Positions 9,193 to 18,348 of a stretch of 64,000 bases of DNA are shown in pieces. Source of the DNA: Entoloma clypeatum (taxonomy: Eukaryota; Basidiomycota; Agaricomycetes; Agaricales; Entolomataceae); the NCBI GenBank assembly GCA_963565915.1, contig OY751486.1:806001-870000 (forward strand), written 5' to 3'. The notes beneath the pieces were generated by a model. It ran no database searches. It saw only the letters and a program-made list of their open reading frames with translations, and was not told the DNA's origin. Positions within the stretch are counted from its first letter, which is position 1, and each line of letters begins with the position of its first letter. The position numbers were made by a program, and so were the translations under genes.

Positions 9193-12100
9193 TTATCGTG
9201 GACGCGACGGGTTCTGCCGATGGAAATCACGGATCAAATCTTGAGCGTTCTGAACATTAGCTCGCGGTTCCCATGTGTTCTCTTCTGGGCCATATCCTTC
9301 CCACTGGACAAGGTACTGGATCTTTCCGCGGAACTTTCGAGAGTCCAGGATCGTAGACACATGGTACTCTTCTCGTCCTTCGACGATGATCGGATCAGGG
9401 GCTGGTTTCCTTTTCTGGATGGCGTACTTCGGCGTTTCATATGGTGACAACAGGGTCTCGTTGAACACAGGGTGGATCATCTTCCAAGTCTTCGGAAGAT
9501 CAAGAAGGTACGCGCTAGCCCCTTTCTTCTCTAGAACTTTGAATGGTCCATGTCGGAGTGCATCAAGTTTCTTTGAGGGTCGATCGGTCCTGATGTTAGT
9601 TCCTTCCAGCCACACCTTGTCTCCGATGCGGTAGTCCCGAGACGGACTTCGCCGTGTGTCAACTGTCTTCTTCATCTGATCCTGTGCTTGTTTCAGCGCA
9701 GCATTGGCTTCTTCGCGTGCCTGTTTGAGTTTTTTCAAGAAGTCGTTGGCAGCCGGATTGGTATCCTCTAACACGAGTTCTCCCTTCCACGGATGTAAAC
9801 CGTAGTTGAGGTAGAAGGGGGTGTGCTTCGTTGCCTGGTGCTCTTTGTCATTGTACTGGAACTCTGCGATTGCGATCCATTCCGCCCAATCATCCTGTAG
9901 ATGGTTGACGAAGTTTCGTAAGAACGCTTCTGTTTCCTGATGCGATCGCTCGGCCTGTCCATCAGTCTGTGGGTGGTACGCGGTGGACAGGTTCCTCTTG
10001 ATCCCCAACATGCGGCAAAGTATCTCCATGAACTTCGCAGCGAACTGTGGTCCCCTATCGCTGATGATCTTCTTGGGGATCCCGTGAAGTTTCCATATCT
10101 GGTCCCGATAGATCTTGGCTAATCCTTCAGCCGATAGTTCCACGGTTGTCGGGATGAGATGAAGCATCTTTGAATGTCTGTCCGTGATGACCAGAATTGC
10201 GTTCTTCCCATCAGATTCTGGTATCGGTCCCACGACGTCAATCCCTATGTCTTCCCATGGTTGACTTGGCGCGGCGTTAGGGTGTAGAGGGGCGTGTCTT
10301 CTTTGGCGGCTGATCTTGTTACGTTGACAGGTGTCACAACCTTTCACATACTTCTTTACGTCATGTAGGATGGTGGGCCACCAGTAGGTGCGAGTGAGGA
10401 GTTCGTGTGTTCGATATTGTCCTGGATGTCCTGCCACTGGTGCGTCGTGCGCTTCAAACATCAGTTCTTGGCGCAATTGTGGATCTGGTGGAACATAGAC
10501 TCGTTCTCCTGCGTAGGTGATGCCATTTTCCTGCTGGTACCAGTGAGGATTCTTCTTCAGACCCTGGGCTACTTCTGTCTCCATGCGATTCGAGGCCTTG
10601 ATGCGTGCGATCCATGGGTTTTCGATGGTTGTGATGTTTCCGATTTTGATGGAATCAGATGTTTCACCCCCTTCAAAGAATTGTTCCTCCGTGAACATCT
10701 CCATTTGTATCACATCTTCTGATTCCAATCGTTTCAAAAATAGTCCCTCCTTGAGCATTTGGTCGCTGTCCTGCGGCTCGAGTTCCGTTTCATACCAGGG
10801 TAAACGTGACAGGATGTCTGCTTTCGCGTTTGTCTTCCCAGGTACATGTCGCAATTCGAAGTCATAGTCTTGTAGCTTCATCTTCCAGCGCCTCTGTCGT
10901 TGGTTTAGGTCCTGAGGACGCCGGAAATACTCCAGGTTTTTGTGATCGGTTAAGATCTCGAAACGTTCCTTGGCTTCAAGTAGATAATGTCGCCAGTCCT
11001 TCAGTGCTTCCATGACCGCCAAGAGCTCCTTGTCATATATCTCGTAATTCTGTTCGGCCGCGGACATGGTCCGCGACAAGAACGCGATAGGATGCCACTT
11101 GTCGTCTTGTTTCTGTGAGAGTACCGCTCCAATTGCATAACCCGATGCATCGGTTTCAACCCTGAACTGTCCGTCCGGTTTGGGCAATGCCAAGACTGGT
11201 GCTGTCGTGATTGCCCGTATGAGACCTTCAAATGCTTCTTGCGCCGCTGGTCCCCATGTGAATGCTGTATTTCCCGTAAGTGTCGTGAGTGGCTTTGCGA
11301 TGTTTGAGTATCCCTCAATGAAGCGTCGATAAAAGTTGGCAAATCCCAGGAACCTCTGGACCTCCTTTTTTGATGTGGGTACTCGCCAGTTCCGGATTGT
11401 GTCCACCTTTTCAGTTTCCATCTCGACACGCCCTTCACCAACGACATATCCCAATATGGGGCATTTCGTTACTTCCCAAAGACACTTCTTCTCCTTTAGG
11501 AACAAGTCATTGTCCGACAAGATCTGCAAGATTTCTTCGGTATTCCGGGCGAGTTCTTCCTTGGTTTTACCAATAACCACTATGTCATCCATGTAAATCA
11601 CACAGATGCGCCGACGGATCTGATCCCTGAATAGGCTGGCCATCATCCGAGAGAACGTTCCCGGGGAATTGCAGAGACCGAAAAACATGACCAATGGTTC
11701 AAACAATCCTCGGCTGGTCAAGAAGGCGGCTTTCCATTCGTCACCCTTTTTGATCCGCACATTATTGTATCCCCACATGATGTCCATTTTGTTGAAGTAG
11801 ACTGCGTCCTTCAGTACATCCAAGAGGTCGTTGATACGTGGGAGTGGGAATTTGTCCTTAACCGTGAATTTGTTAACCGTGCGATAGTCCTGTACCAATC
11901 GTTTGGAACCGTCTTTCTTGTTAATGAAGAAGCAGGGTGATGCATAAGGGGATTTGGATGGTCGGATCTTTCCGGTTGCCAGGCCTTCATCAATGAAATC
12001 GTCCAGTTCTTCTTGCTCCTTTTGGGTCATAGGGTACGTGTTTCCTCCTAGCTCCTTTGGTGCGTCCGGTGTAAGTTCGATGCCGTGGTCCCATTCTCTT

Positions 12101-12870
12101 TCCCTTGGGATCTTGTCAAAGTTTTCTTTTTCGAAAAGATGGGCAAAACGTTCAACATATGAGGGTCGTTTGGTTGTGGGAGGTGGTGTGGGAGTAACTG
12201 CTTCCAATATGGGGTCTCCGGGCTTCCATTTCTGATCTGATTTCTTGGGTGCGTCCTTGTCTCGTACTTCCACCATGCGAACCCGATGTTTGCGACCATT
12301 AAGGTTAACCCTGAAATCCGAGTGTTTGGTTTGACACGTTGATGGGCATCGGTTGAATGTTACGGCGCCGGTCGTCCAATTGATTGTAGGGTTGTGGTGC
12401 ACCAACCAATCATGTCCCAAAAGCATATCCGTTCTCCCAATGTCCAATACCATTGCCTCCATGGTTTCCTGGTGTGTTCCCAAGTCCAGCTTGACTTCGG
12501 CAAGTTTTTCTGCTTTCTGTTGTCGGTTCGGTGATCCATCCGCATTTAGGATTGATATGGGCTTTATTCCACGTGTGGGAAGGTTCTGTTCACGTACTAT
12601 TCTGGGATGGATACATGTGCGTTCACATCCGCTATCGACCTCGGGTCGAATGGCCTTTGGTCCTCGTCGTGTTTTGATCTGAGCTTGCAGCTTGATCTCT
12701 CGTCGTTTCGGAGGTTTATCTCCCTTGACAATCTTAGTTGACGCAACGGCTCGCTTTGCAGGGATAACATAAGTTATATTGTCTGTAACTGCACCAGGCA
12801 AGCGAGTTCGTTTAATGGATAAGGGTCGCGACTTAGCGTCGTTTAATCGGACCCTTCGGGAAAATCCTTC
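9193..12870 (-). CDS. Gypsy A2 pol (protease-RT-RNase H-integrase-chromodomain)
   Basis: Open frame without a suitable ATG, entered from gag in the -1 frame; it opens at 12870 and overlaps gag by 28 nt. Counting from the TTG at 12801 (1,202 codons): protease DSG near 56, RT with [17 protein letters not shown] and YMDDIVVIG near 405, RNase H ([20 protein letters not shown]), integrase HHCC finger ([20 protein letters not shown]), DDE core ([28 protein letters not shown]), GPY/F ([13 protein letters not shown]) and a C-terminal chromodomain ([20 protein letters not shown]). No internal stop or shift. Makes cDNA in the particle and integrates it; the chromodomain suggests heterochromatin targeting. 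Confidence 0.95.
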   Translation of the reverse strand, partial: EGFSRRVRLNDAKSRPLSIKRTRLPGAVTDNITYVIPAKRAVASTKIVKGDKPPKRREIKLQAQIKTRRGPKAIRPEVDSGCERTCIHPRIVREQNLPTRGIKPISILNADGSPNRQQKAEKLAEVKLDLGTHQETMEAMVLDIGRTDMLLGHDWLVHHNPTINWTTGAVTFNRCPSTCQTKHSDFRVNLNGRKHRVRMVEVRDKDAPKKSDQKWKPGDPILEAVTPTPPPTTKRPSYVERFAHLFEKENFDKIPREREWDHGIELTPDAPKELGGNTYPMTQKEQEELDDFIDEGLATGKIRPSKSPYASPCFFINKKDGSKRLVQDYRTVNKFTVKDKFPLPRINDLLDVLKDAVYFNKMDIMWGYNNVRIKKGDEWKAAFLTSRGLFEPLVMFFGLCNSPGTFSRMMASLFRDQIRRRICVIYMDDIVVIGKTKEELARNTEEILQILSDNDLFLKEKKCLWEVTKCPILGYVVGEGRVEMETEKVDTIRNWRVPTSKKEVQRFLGFANFYRRFIEGYSNIAKPLTTLTGNTAFTWGPAAQEAFEGLIRAITTAPVLALPKPDGQFRVETDASGYAIGAVLSQKQDDKWHPIAFLSRTMSAAEQNYEIYDKELLAVMEALKDWRHYLLEAKERFEILTDHKNLEYFRRPQDLNQRQRRWKMKLQDYDFELRHVPGKTNAKADILSRLPWYETELEPQDSDQMLKEGLFLKRLESEDVIQMEMFTEEQFFEGGETSDSIKIGNITTIENPWIARIKASNRMETEVAQGLKKNPHWYQQENGITYAGERVYVPPDPQLRQELMFEAHDAPVAGHPGQYRTHELLTRTYWWPTILHDVKKYVKGCDTCQRNKISRQRRHAPLHPNAAPSQPWEDIGIDVVGPIPESDGKNAILVITDRHSKMLHLIPTTVELSAEGLAKIYRDQIWKLHGIPKKIISDRGPQFAAKFMEILCRMLGIKRNLSTAYHPQTDGQAERSHQETEAFLRNFVNHLQDDWAEWIAIAEFQYNDKEHQATKHTPFYLNYGLHPWKGELVLEDTNPAANDFLKKLKQAREEANAALKQAQDQMKKTVDTRRSPSRDYRIGDKVWLEGTNIRTDRPSKKLDALRHGPFKVLEKKGASAYLLDLPKTWKMIHPVFNETLLSPYETPKYAIQKRKPAPDPIIVEGREEYHVSTILDSRKFRGKIQYLVQWEGYGPEENTWEPRANVQNAQDLIRDFHRQNPSRPR

Positions 12871-13712
12871 TCATCGGTCTCTATGGTGATGGTTTCATCG
12901 TCATCATCGGTATCTCCATCAGACACCTTTCTAATCTTTCCAGAGTTCTTCTTCGGCTTGCGGCAGTTGCGCGCGATATGTCCTTCTTGGTCGCAGTTGA
13001 AACACTTACGACCATCTTTCTTCTTCGGGGCTTTGCAGTCTTTGGCAAGGTGACCAAAGCGCTGACAGTTGTAGCAACGGGCTATTCCTGCTTTGTCGAT
13101 CTCCATGGCTTTGCCTTGACCACCATAAGTGGTACCCGATCCGGTGCGTGTGTCGCCACCCCCTCGGATGACTAATGCATGTCCCTCCATCTGTCGTCCC
13201 TTGTTTCGGATCTCCTTTGCGTAATCAGTGTACGTCTTGCCATCGCTAGCCACTTGTTCAGAAATTCTGCGGTTGACATTCTTTTCCAGGATGTATTTCC
13301 CGGTTTCTTCGCCAAGGTTTGACAGCTTCAAGATCTCTTCGAATTCGTCCAAGAATTCGTCGATGGTGCGTTTCTCCTGTTTCAGGACTTCGAGTTTCGC
13401 CTTGGCCGCTGCCGACTTGTTGGCAATAGAGAATCGCGTAGCGATGTCGTCTGAGAATCCTAACCAGGTGATGTTCTCGCCATCGGTGGCAAGAGCGTCT
13501 AACTTGTTGCTGGCCCAGTGTTTACCGGACCCTTCCATCATGCGGGATAACACCGCAAGAATCTTCTGATCATCGGACAGTCCCTTCTGGAACCTGATGT
13601 ATAATTTGGTGGCTTTCCACCACTCGTCGAAGGTGTGTCTGTCTTTGAACATCCCAGGATCTTTGATGATCTTGGATGTATCCATTGTTTGTACTGTCGG
13701 TGCTTCTGCCAT
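12843..13712 (-). CDS. Gypsy A2 gag (289 aa)
   Basis: [15 protein letters not shown] start, capsid-like domain ([29 protein letters not shown]), two CCHC knuckles ([28 protein letters not shown]) and an acidic tail ([18 protein letters not shown]). The ATG lies 2 nt after the stop of an upstream frame. This is the first ATG in the predicted transcript, with none in the preceding leader. Confidence 0.92.
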   Translation of the reverse strand: MAEAPTVQTMDTSKIIKDPGMFKDRHTFDEWWKATKLYIRFQKGLSDDQKILAVLSRMMEGSGKHWASNKLDALATDGENITWLGFSDDIATRFSIANKSAAAKAKLEVLKQEKRTIDEFLDEFEEILKLSNLGEETGKYILEKNVNRRISEQVASDGKTYTDYAKEIRNKGRQMEGHALVIRGGGDTRTGSGTTYGGQGKAMEIDKAGIARCYNCQRFGHLAKDCKAPKKKDGRKCFNCDQEGHIARNCRKPKKNSGKIRKVSDGDTDDDDETITIETDEKDFPEGSD

Positions 13713-13714
13713 GT

Positions 13715-14490
13715 CTAGAACCTGCGGAGTAGGAGAGGTGTCGGATTGTTGGGATGAAGATGGGGTTCGGGATATAGGTAGGGGTTGAAAATCAGTCCCT
13801 GTTCTAGGCGTCTGTTCGGTATCTGACTGCGCTGAGTCAAAAGTAAATTCGTCAGGGGACTCGTCGGCGGAATCGGTGGCAAAACGTTCGGGGTATTTCC
13901 TCTGTAGATCTCTAAGGAATCTCTGTTCCTGCGCGTCTGTTGGTCGCGAGAAGGGGTCAAGTCTCTCGTTTCGTGCCCAACGGTTGTACTCGGTTTGTTG
14001 TTCTTCGATGGTGAAGTGGGCGTAGATCTGCTGCTTCGAGTAGGACGTGATGATGTGGCTCTGGGACGTCTCGATGTGAGCGTCCTAATCAATCTTCTGA
14101 TAACGGTTGTCTGGACACCGATAAACTCTCTGATCTCTGTGATCCGACCTGTCTGAGGTCCTTCTTGAACGCGAAAGCTTTCGAGTTCGTTCTGTCGGGC
14201 GTTGTAACGCGCGATCTGGTGTTGCCGAGCAAGATGGATGCTCTCTGCTATCTCGCCGTGGGGGCGATGCTCGTCGTTGTCTAGTTCTTCGTCAAGCACC
14301 TGCTGTAGGATGCGACGGATCTCCGATTCGATGTACTGCTGGATAAGCGTAAAATCGATACTGTCTCGAGGACTTAGCTCCTCCTGTCGGGCTTCTGGCG
14401 TGCTGAATGGGTTACTGGTGAAGTCTTCAAAGAAGCGCGACGTCTTGACTCGTCTGGTAGTTGCTCTCTTCGCTCTGGGCGAACCTAACG
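13715..14490 (-). other. Gypsy A2 AUG-free leader with two open frames
   Basis: No ATG in element sense between the LTR and gag. One frame is open from just after the PBS for the whole leader; its first part looks protein-like (FFEDFTSNPF, DSIDFTLIQQYIESEIRRIL). The gag frame itself is open over roughly the last 124 codons before the gag ATG. Both are conserved in A1 and A3. May encode an N-terminal Gag extension reached by non-AUG start plus a -1 shift or splicing. Confidence 0.5.
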
Positions 14491-14501
14491 AGATTTAGCA
14501 A
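14491..14501 (-). other. Gypsy A2 self-priming PBS
   Basis: Element-sense TTGCTAAATCT, 2 nt from the LTR, perfectly complementary to AGATTTAGCAA in R (complement of 14577-14587). That RNA start lies 34 bp downstream of a TATATAAA box (complement of 14614-14621). Geometry as in Tf1/sushi elements, where the RNA 5' end folds back as primer. Confidence 0.75.
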
Positions 14502-14503
14502 CT

Positions 14504-14870
14504 TGTTATGCGTAACAAACCGTTCCAAGGTTCGGGCAGAGTATGCAGGAAGATGGAAAGGCGAAGAGCAATGTGATTGCTAAATCTAAGGAATCTAGCT
14601 ATAGTACAAAGGGTTTATATAGGTACTGACTATAGGCGATAGCATATGAGTCAGTACTGCGTAAGGCAGTGTATCTGAGTAAGATAACTGCGGAAGGCAG
14701 TGCGTCTGAGTAAGATGACTGCGGAATGAGTCAGACGGCTGCGGAAAGCGAGTCAGCGCGGGAGCGAAGTATACTAAAGGGAATAAAGTATAATACGATA
14801 TGTGTAAGCGGGGGCCGATGAGTAAGAATGAAAAGTAAGCGTATACGTCCGTAGTCGTTAGTCCGTAACA
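14504..14870 (-). repeat. Gypsy A2 5' LTR
   Basis: 367 bp, identical by eye to the 3' LTR. Contains TATATAAA and, in U3, TGACTCA motifs and tandem CGCAG-type units. Confidence 0.93.
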
Positions 14871-17800
14871 TATGTGAGCAGAACCGTCTCAACTTCTTCC
14901 GGTTCAATCAGGGCACAATACGGGCAGATCAGTATTCTACTGTGGCAGAGGCACTTCAGAACAATCCAGGAGCAGATCCAGCCAATATTGGAACACGCAT
15001 CATTCTGCCATCCACTTTCACAGGAAGTGCACGACATATGCAGGCCAGCTGTCAGGATGCACTCGCTCTCAATCGCCACTTCAAAGGAGCTGATCTCTTT
15101 ACCACTATGACTGCCAACCCCAACTGGCCAGAAGTCAAGGATGCTCTCTTGCCTGGCCAAACACATGGAGATCGCCCTGATATTGTTAGTCGCGTGTTTC
15201 ATATGAAGCATGATGCTGTGCTCAAGGACATCATGGATGGTTGTCTGGGAAAGGCCATTGGGCCATTGGTTACTGCTACACCAACGAATTTCAGAAGCGT
15301 GGCCTACCTCACACCCATTTCATCATCTTTCTCCATCCCGACTCCAAACTGCAGACCCCTGATGAGCTTGACAAACTCCTCTCAGCCGAGATTCCAGATC
15401 CAGCCACCCATCCAGAGCTCCATGAATTGGTGATGAAGTACATGATCCACACTCCCTGCGGTGCTGCAAATCCCAACACTCCCTGCATGAAAGATGGAAA
15501 GTGCTCAAAAGGATTTCCAAAGCCATTCTGTGAGCAGACGCCATTCCGTGAGCAGACCACTGTCTCTGATGATGCCTATGCCAATCTCCGCCGCCGTGAT
15601 ACTGGCCAAACATATGTCCTTTCGGAAAACGTGATGGTCGATAATCATTGGGTTGTTGCATACTGTCCCTATCTGCTCTGGAAGTATTGCTGCCACATCA
15701 ACATGGAGTGCATTGGATCTGTCAAGGCCATCAAGTACATCTACAAATATGTCTACAAGGGCCACGACCGCACCACCATGGAGTTTGGCAGGTGTCTGGA
15801 TGAAATCAAGCTCTATCTCAATGCACGCTATGTTTCCCAATGCGAGGCTTTTTGGCGCCTGATGGCTTATGAGATGCATGCAATCCTTCCCAATGTTGTA
15901 CAGCTCCAGATCCACCTTCCAAATCAGCAGACGATCACATGGAATGAGAATGGTGTCAACCCTCTGGAGGATGTTGTTGGAAGGGCAGGTGATGTGGACA
16001 CCACTCTCACTGCCTACTTCAAGGCCAATGCACGGTATGAAGCTGCCCGCGACCTCTACTATCAAGACTTTCCCTCTGCCTTTGTCTTCAATGCCAAGAC
16101 CCACAAATGGACACCACGTCAGCGTGGCTTTGCTGTTGGACGCATGTACTATGTTTCTCCAAAGACTGGCGAGCGCTTCTACCTTCAACTCCTTCTCACC
16201 ACTGTCAAGGGTGCCACATCGTTTGCCAACCTTCGCTCTTTCCAAGGTCTCGAATTGCCCACCTTTCGGCAAGCCTGTTTGGCCCATGGTCTTTTGGCTG
16301 ATGACAATGAATGGCATCAGTGTCTCACTGAGGCTGCAGCTATGGCAACTGGCTACCAGCTCCACATGCTCTTTGTGACCATCCTTCACGAATGCAGTCC
16401 TGCAAGCCCTGCCGTACTCTGGCACAAGGCTGATATCTGCGATGACCTCCACCACTTCCTGCATAGTCGCCGCATTCACATCAATCCCACCCAGGATGAC
16501 ATATTCGACTATGGTCTATATCTTATTGACAAGCTGCTATCATCAAGCAACAAGTCTCTCAAAGATTGGCCAGACATGCCGCAGGTCCAGCAGGATTGGG
16601 GTGCTATTGTTGGAAATCCACTCATTGCAGAGCAGCGGTCTTACAATCTTGAAGAGCAGGCCCAGTTGGGAGCAGAGCGCATCCACAATCTCAACCAGGA
16701 CCAGCACCATGCCTTCAATCAGATTCTGGAAGCAGTCACCACCAGGTCTGGCCAGACCTTTTTCCTTCATGGTCCAGGAGGCACTGGGAAGACTTATCTC
16801 TACAACACCCTTGCCTATCATCTTCGTGGCCAAGGCAAAATCGTCCTCTGTGTGGCTTCATCTGGCATCACTGCTCTTCTCCTCAATGGCAGTCGCACAT
16901 CCCATTCCATCTTTCGAATCCCTCTCAAGATTCATGAGACCTCCACCTGCTCTATCAGCAAGTCTTCACCTCTGGCTGAGCTCATTCAACAAACAGACTT
17001 GGTCATCTGGGATGAGGCACCTATGCAGCATCGTCACATTCATGAAGCTATCGATCGCTCCTTCCGAGATATCCGCAGTTCAAATCTCCCTTTCGGTGGT
17101 CTTTCTATTGTCTTTGGTGGCGACTTTCAGCAGATCCTTCCTGTCATTGTCAAAGGATCACGGCCAGACATTGTGGATGCCTGCATGCAGCGCTGCCGTT
17201 TGTGGACCACTGTCAGGGTTTTGCACCTCAGACAGAACATGCGCCTCAATATTGGATTCGATGAAGAACACGTCTTTGCACAGTGGCAGTTGGATATTGG
17301 TCATGGTCGGCACACTCATCCAGATGGAAACATTGAGCTTCTCCCCAACTTTCAACTGGCTGAAAACACTCTTCCTGCTCTCATCAACCATGTCTATCCT
17401 GGCATCAACCAGCTTCCTCAACCTGAAGATGCATATTTTTTAGAGCATGCCATTCTTTCCAGCTGCAACGATGATGTGGACGAAATCAATCAGAAGGTTC
17501 TCAATGATTTTCCTGGAGAAGAGTTCATGTTTCACAGCGCCGATTCCATTCTCAACAACAATCCCGATGCTGCCCAAGACGAGCTCATGTATCCTCCCGA
17601 GTACCTCAACTTGATCAACTGCTCTGGACTTCCATTGGCCAAGCTCAAACTCAAGGTCGGCTGTCCTGTCATGGTACTTCGCAACATCAATGCTGCTGAG
17701 GGGGTTTGCAATGGGAGCAGAGGAATTGTCAGCAGACTGGGACAGCGTGTTATTCAGATTTGTCTTATCACTGGGGATCATGCCGGAAGCACCATGTTCA

Positions 17801-18131
17801 TTCCACGCCTCAAACTCACACCAACTGAGACACAAGTTCCATTCGAATTTGAGCGGCGGCAGTTTCCACTTCGTCTTTGTTTTGCCATGACCATCAATAA
17901 GGTATGTGTTGTTAAACTCTCCTTCAACTTTCACTGACCATTATCCAGTCTCAAGAACAGTCACTCACACATGTCGGCTTAGATTTGCGAACACCTGTCT
18001 TCACTCATGGCCAGTTTTATGTCACAGTGTCAAGAGTGACTTCTGTAAATAATATCAAGGTAATCTGCGATCCAGATGGCGAAAACTTAACAACAAAAAA
18101 CATTGTATATCCAGAGATACTTTTAGATTAG
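14871..18131 (+). pseudogene. Helitron RepHel gene, catalytic half and PIF1-like helicase
   Basis: Continues the Rep reading as AVCEQNRLNFFRFNQG after Gypsy A2. Rep core: FHMKHDAVLKDIMDG, HUH motif GLPHTHFIIFLH, and KYIYKYVYKGHD with the paired tyrosines. An 8-bp tandem duplication (GGCCATTG twice, about 15251-15267) shifts the frame just before the HUH motif. From about 15262 one long frame covers the PIF1-like helicase: Walker A GPGGTGKTYLYNTL, Walker B VIWDEAPM, FGGDFQQILPV, and a C-terminal FAMTINK. A 47-bp GT-AG intron (17902-17948) then joins SQEQSLTHVGLDLRTPVF and FYVTVSRVTS, ending at TAG 18129-18131. Helicase half intact, whole protein broken. Confidence 0.9.
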
Positions 18132-18156
18132 AAGTATATACATTAAACATACCCCC

Positions 18157-18258
18157 CATTTAGACCTGTGCCCCAATAGTACATACCCTCCATTTAGGCC
18201 TGTGCTAATAATAACATATTCAAAATAATACTTTCGTAGCGAAGCACGGGTCTAAATG
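18157..18258 (+). repeat. Helitron 3' terminal region with hairpin and inverted repeats
   Basis: CATTTAGACCTGTGC (18157-18171) and CATTTAGGCCTGTGC (18191-18205) are near-identical direct repeats. Both are near-perfect inverted repeats of GCACGGGTCTAAATG (18244-18258; 14 of 15 for the first). A TTCG-TAG-CGAA hairpin (18233-18243) precedes CTAA at 18252-18255, the likely Helitron end. Confidence 0.65.
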
Positions 18259-18348
18259 CTCGTCCTATTGGTAAGTCCATCCGACTTTTTACATAATCCC
18301 ATCCCCACTACTTTCGTTGTTGCCGAACAAAAAGCCCGCGTCAGACGA

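Larger units (their letters stand above)
8296..14870 (-). mobile_element. Gypsy A2: complete, very young Ty3/Gypsy insertion
   Basis: 6,575 bp with two 367-bp LTRs that I read as identical along their length and a perfect 5-bp target duplication TATGT. It contains PBS, leader, gag, pol with chromodomain, ORF3 and polypurine tract. All three reading frames are intact, so it may be autonomous. Confidence 0.95.
7505..18255 (+). mobile_element. Helitron (Rep/Hel type), 5'-truncated and split by Gypsy A2
   Basis: Rolling-circle transposon whose RepHel gene lies in 7505-8295 and 14871-18131. The 5' end is missing (cut by the A1 LTR). The probable 3' terminus is CTAA at 18252-18255, shortly after a TTCG-TAG-CGAA hairpin, as expected for CTRR-ending Helitrons. 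Gypsy A2 sits inside it with TSD TATGT (8291-8295 and 14871-14875). Confidence 0.85.

Noticed and set aside
13715..14299. Separate 194-aa protein read from GTG in the Gypsy A leader
   Set aside because: GTG start is not credible in a fungus, and the second half in this frame is R/P/S-rich. The gag frame explains that half better, so I report it as leader frames, not as a gene.
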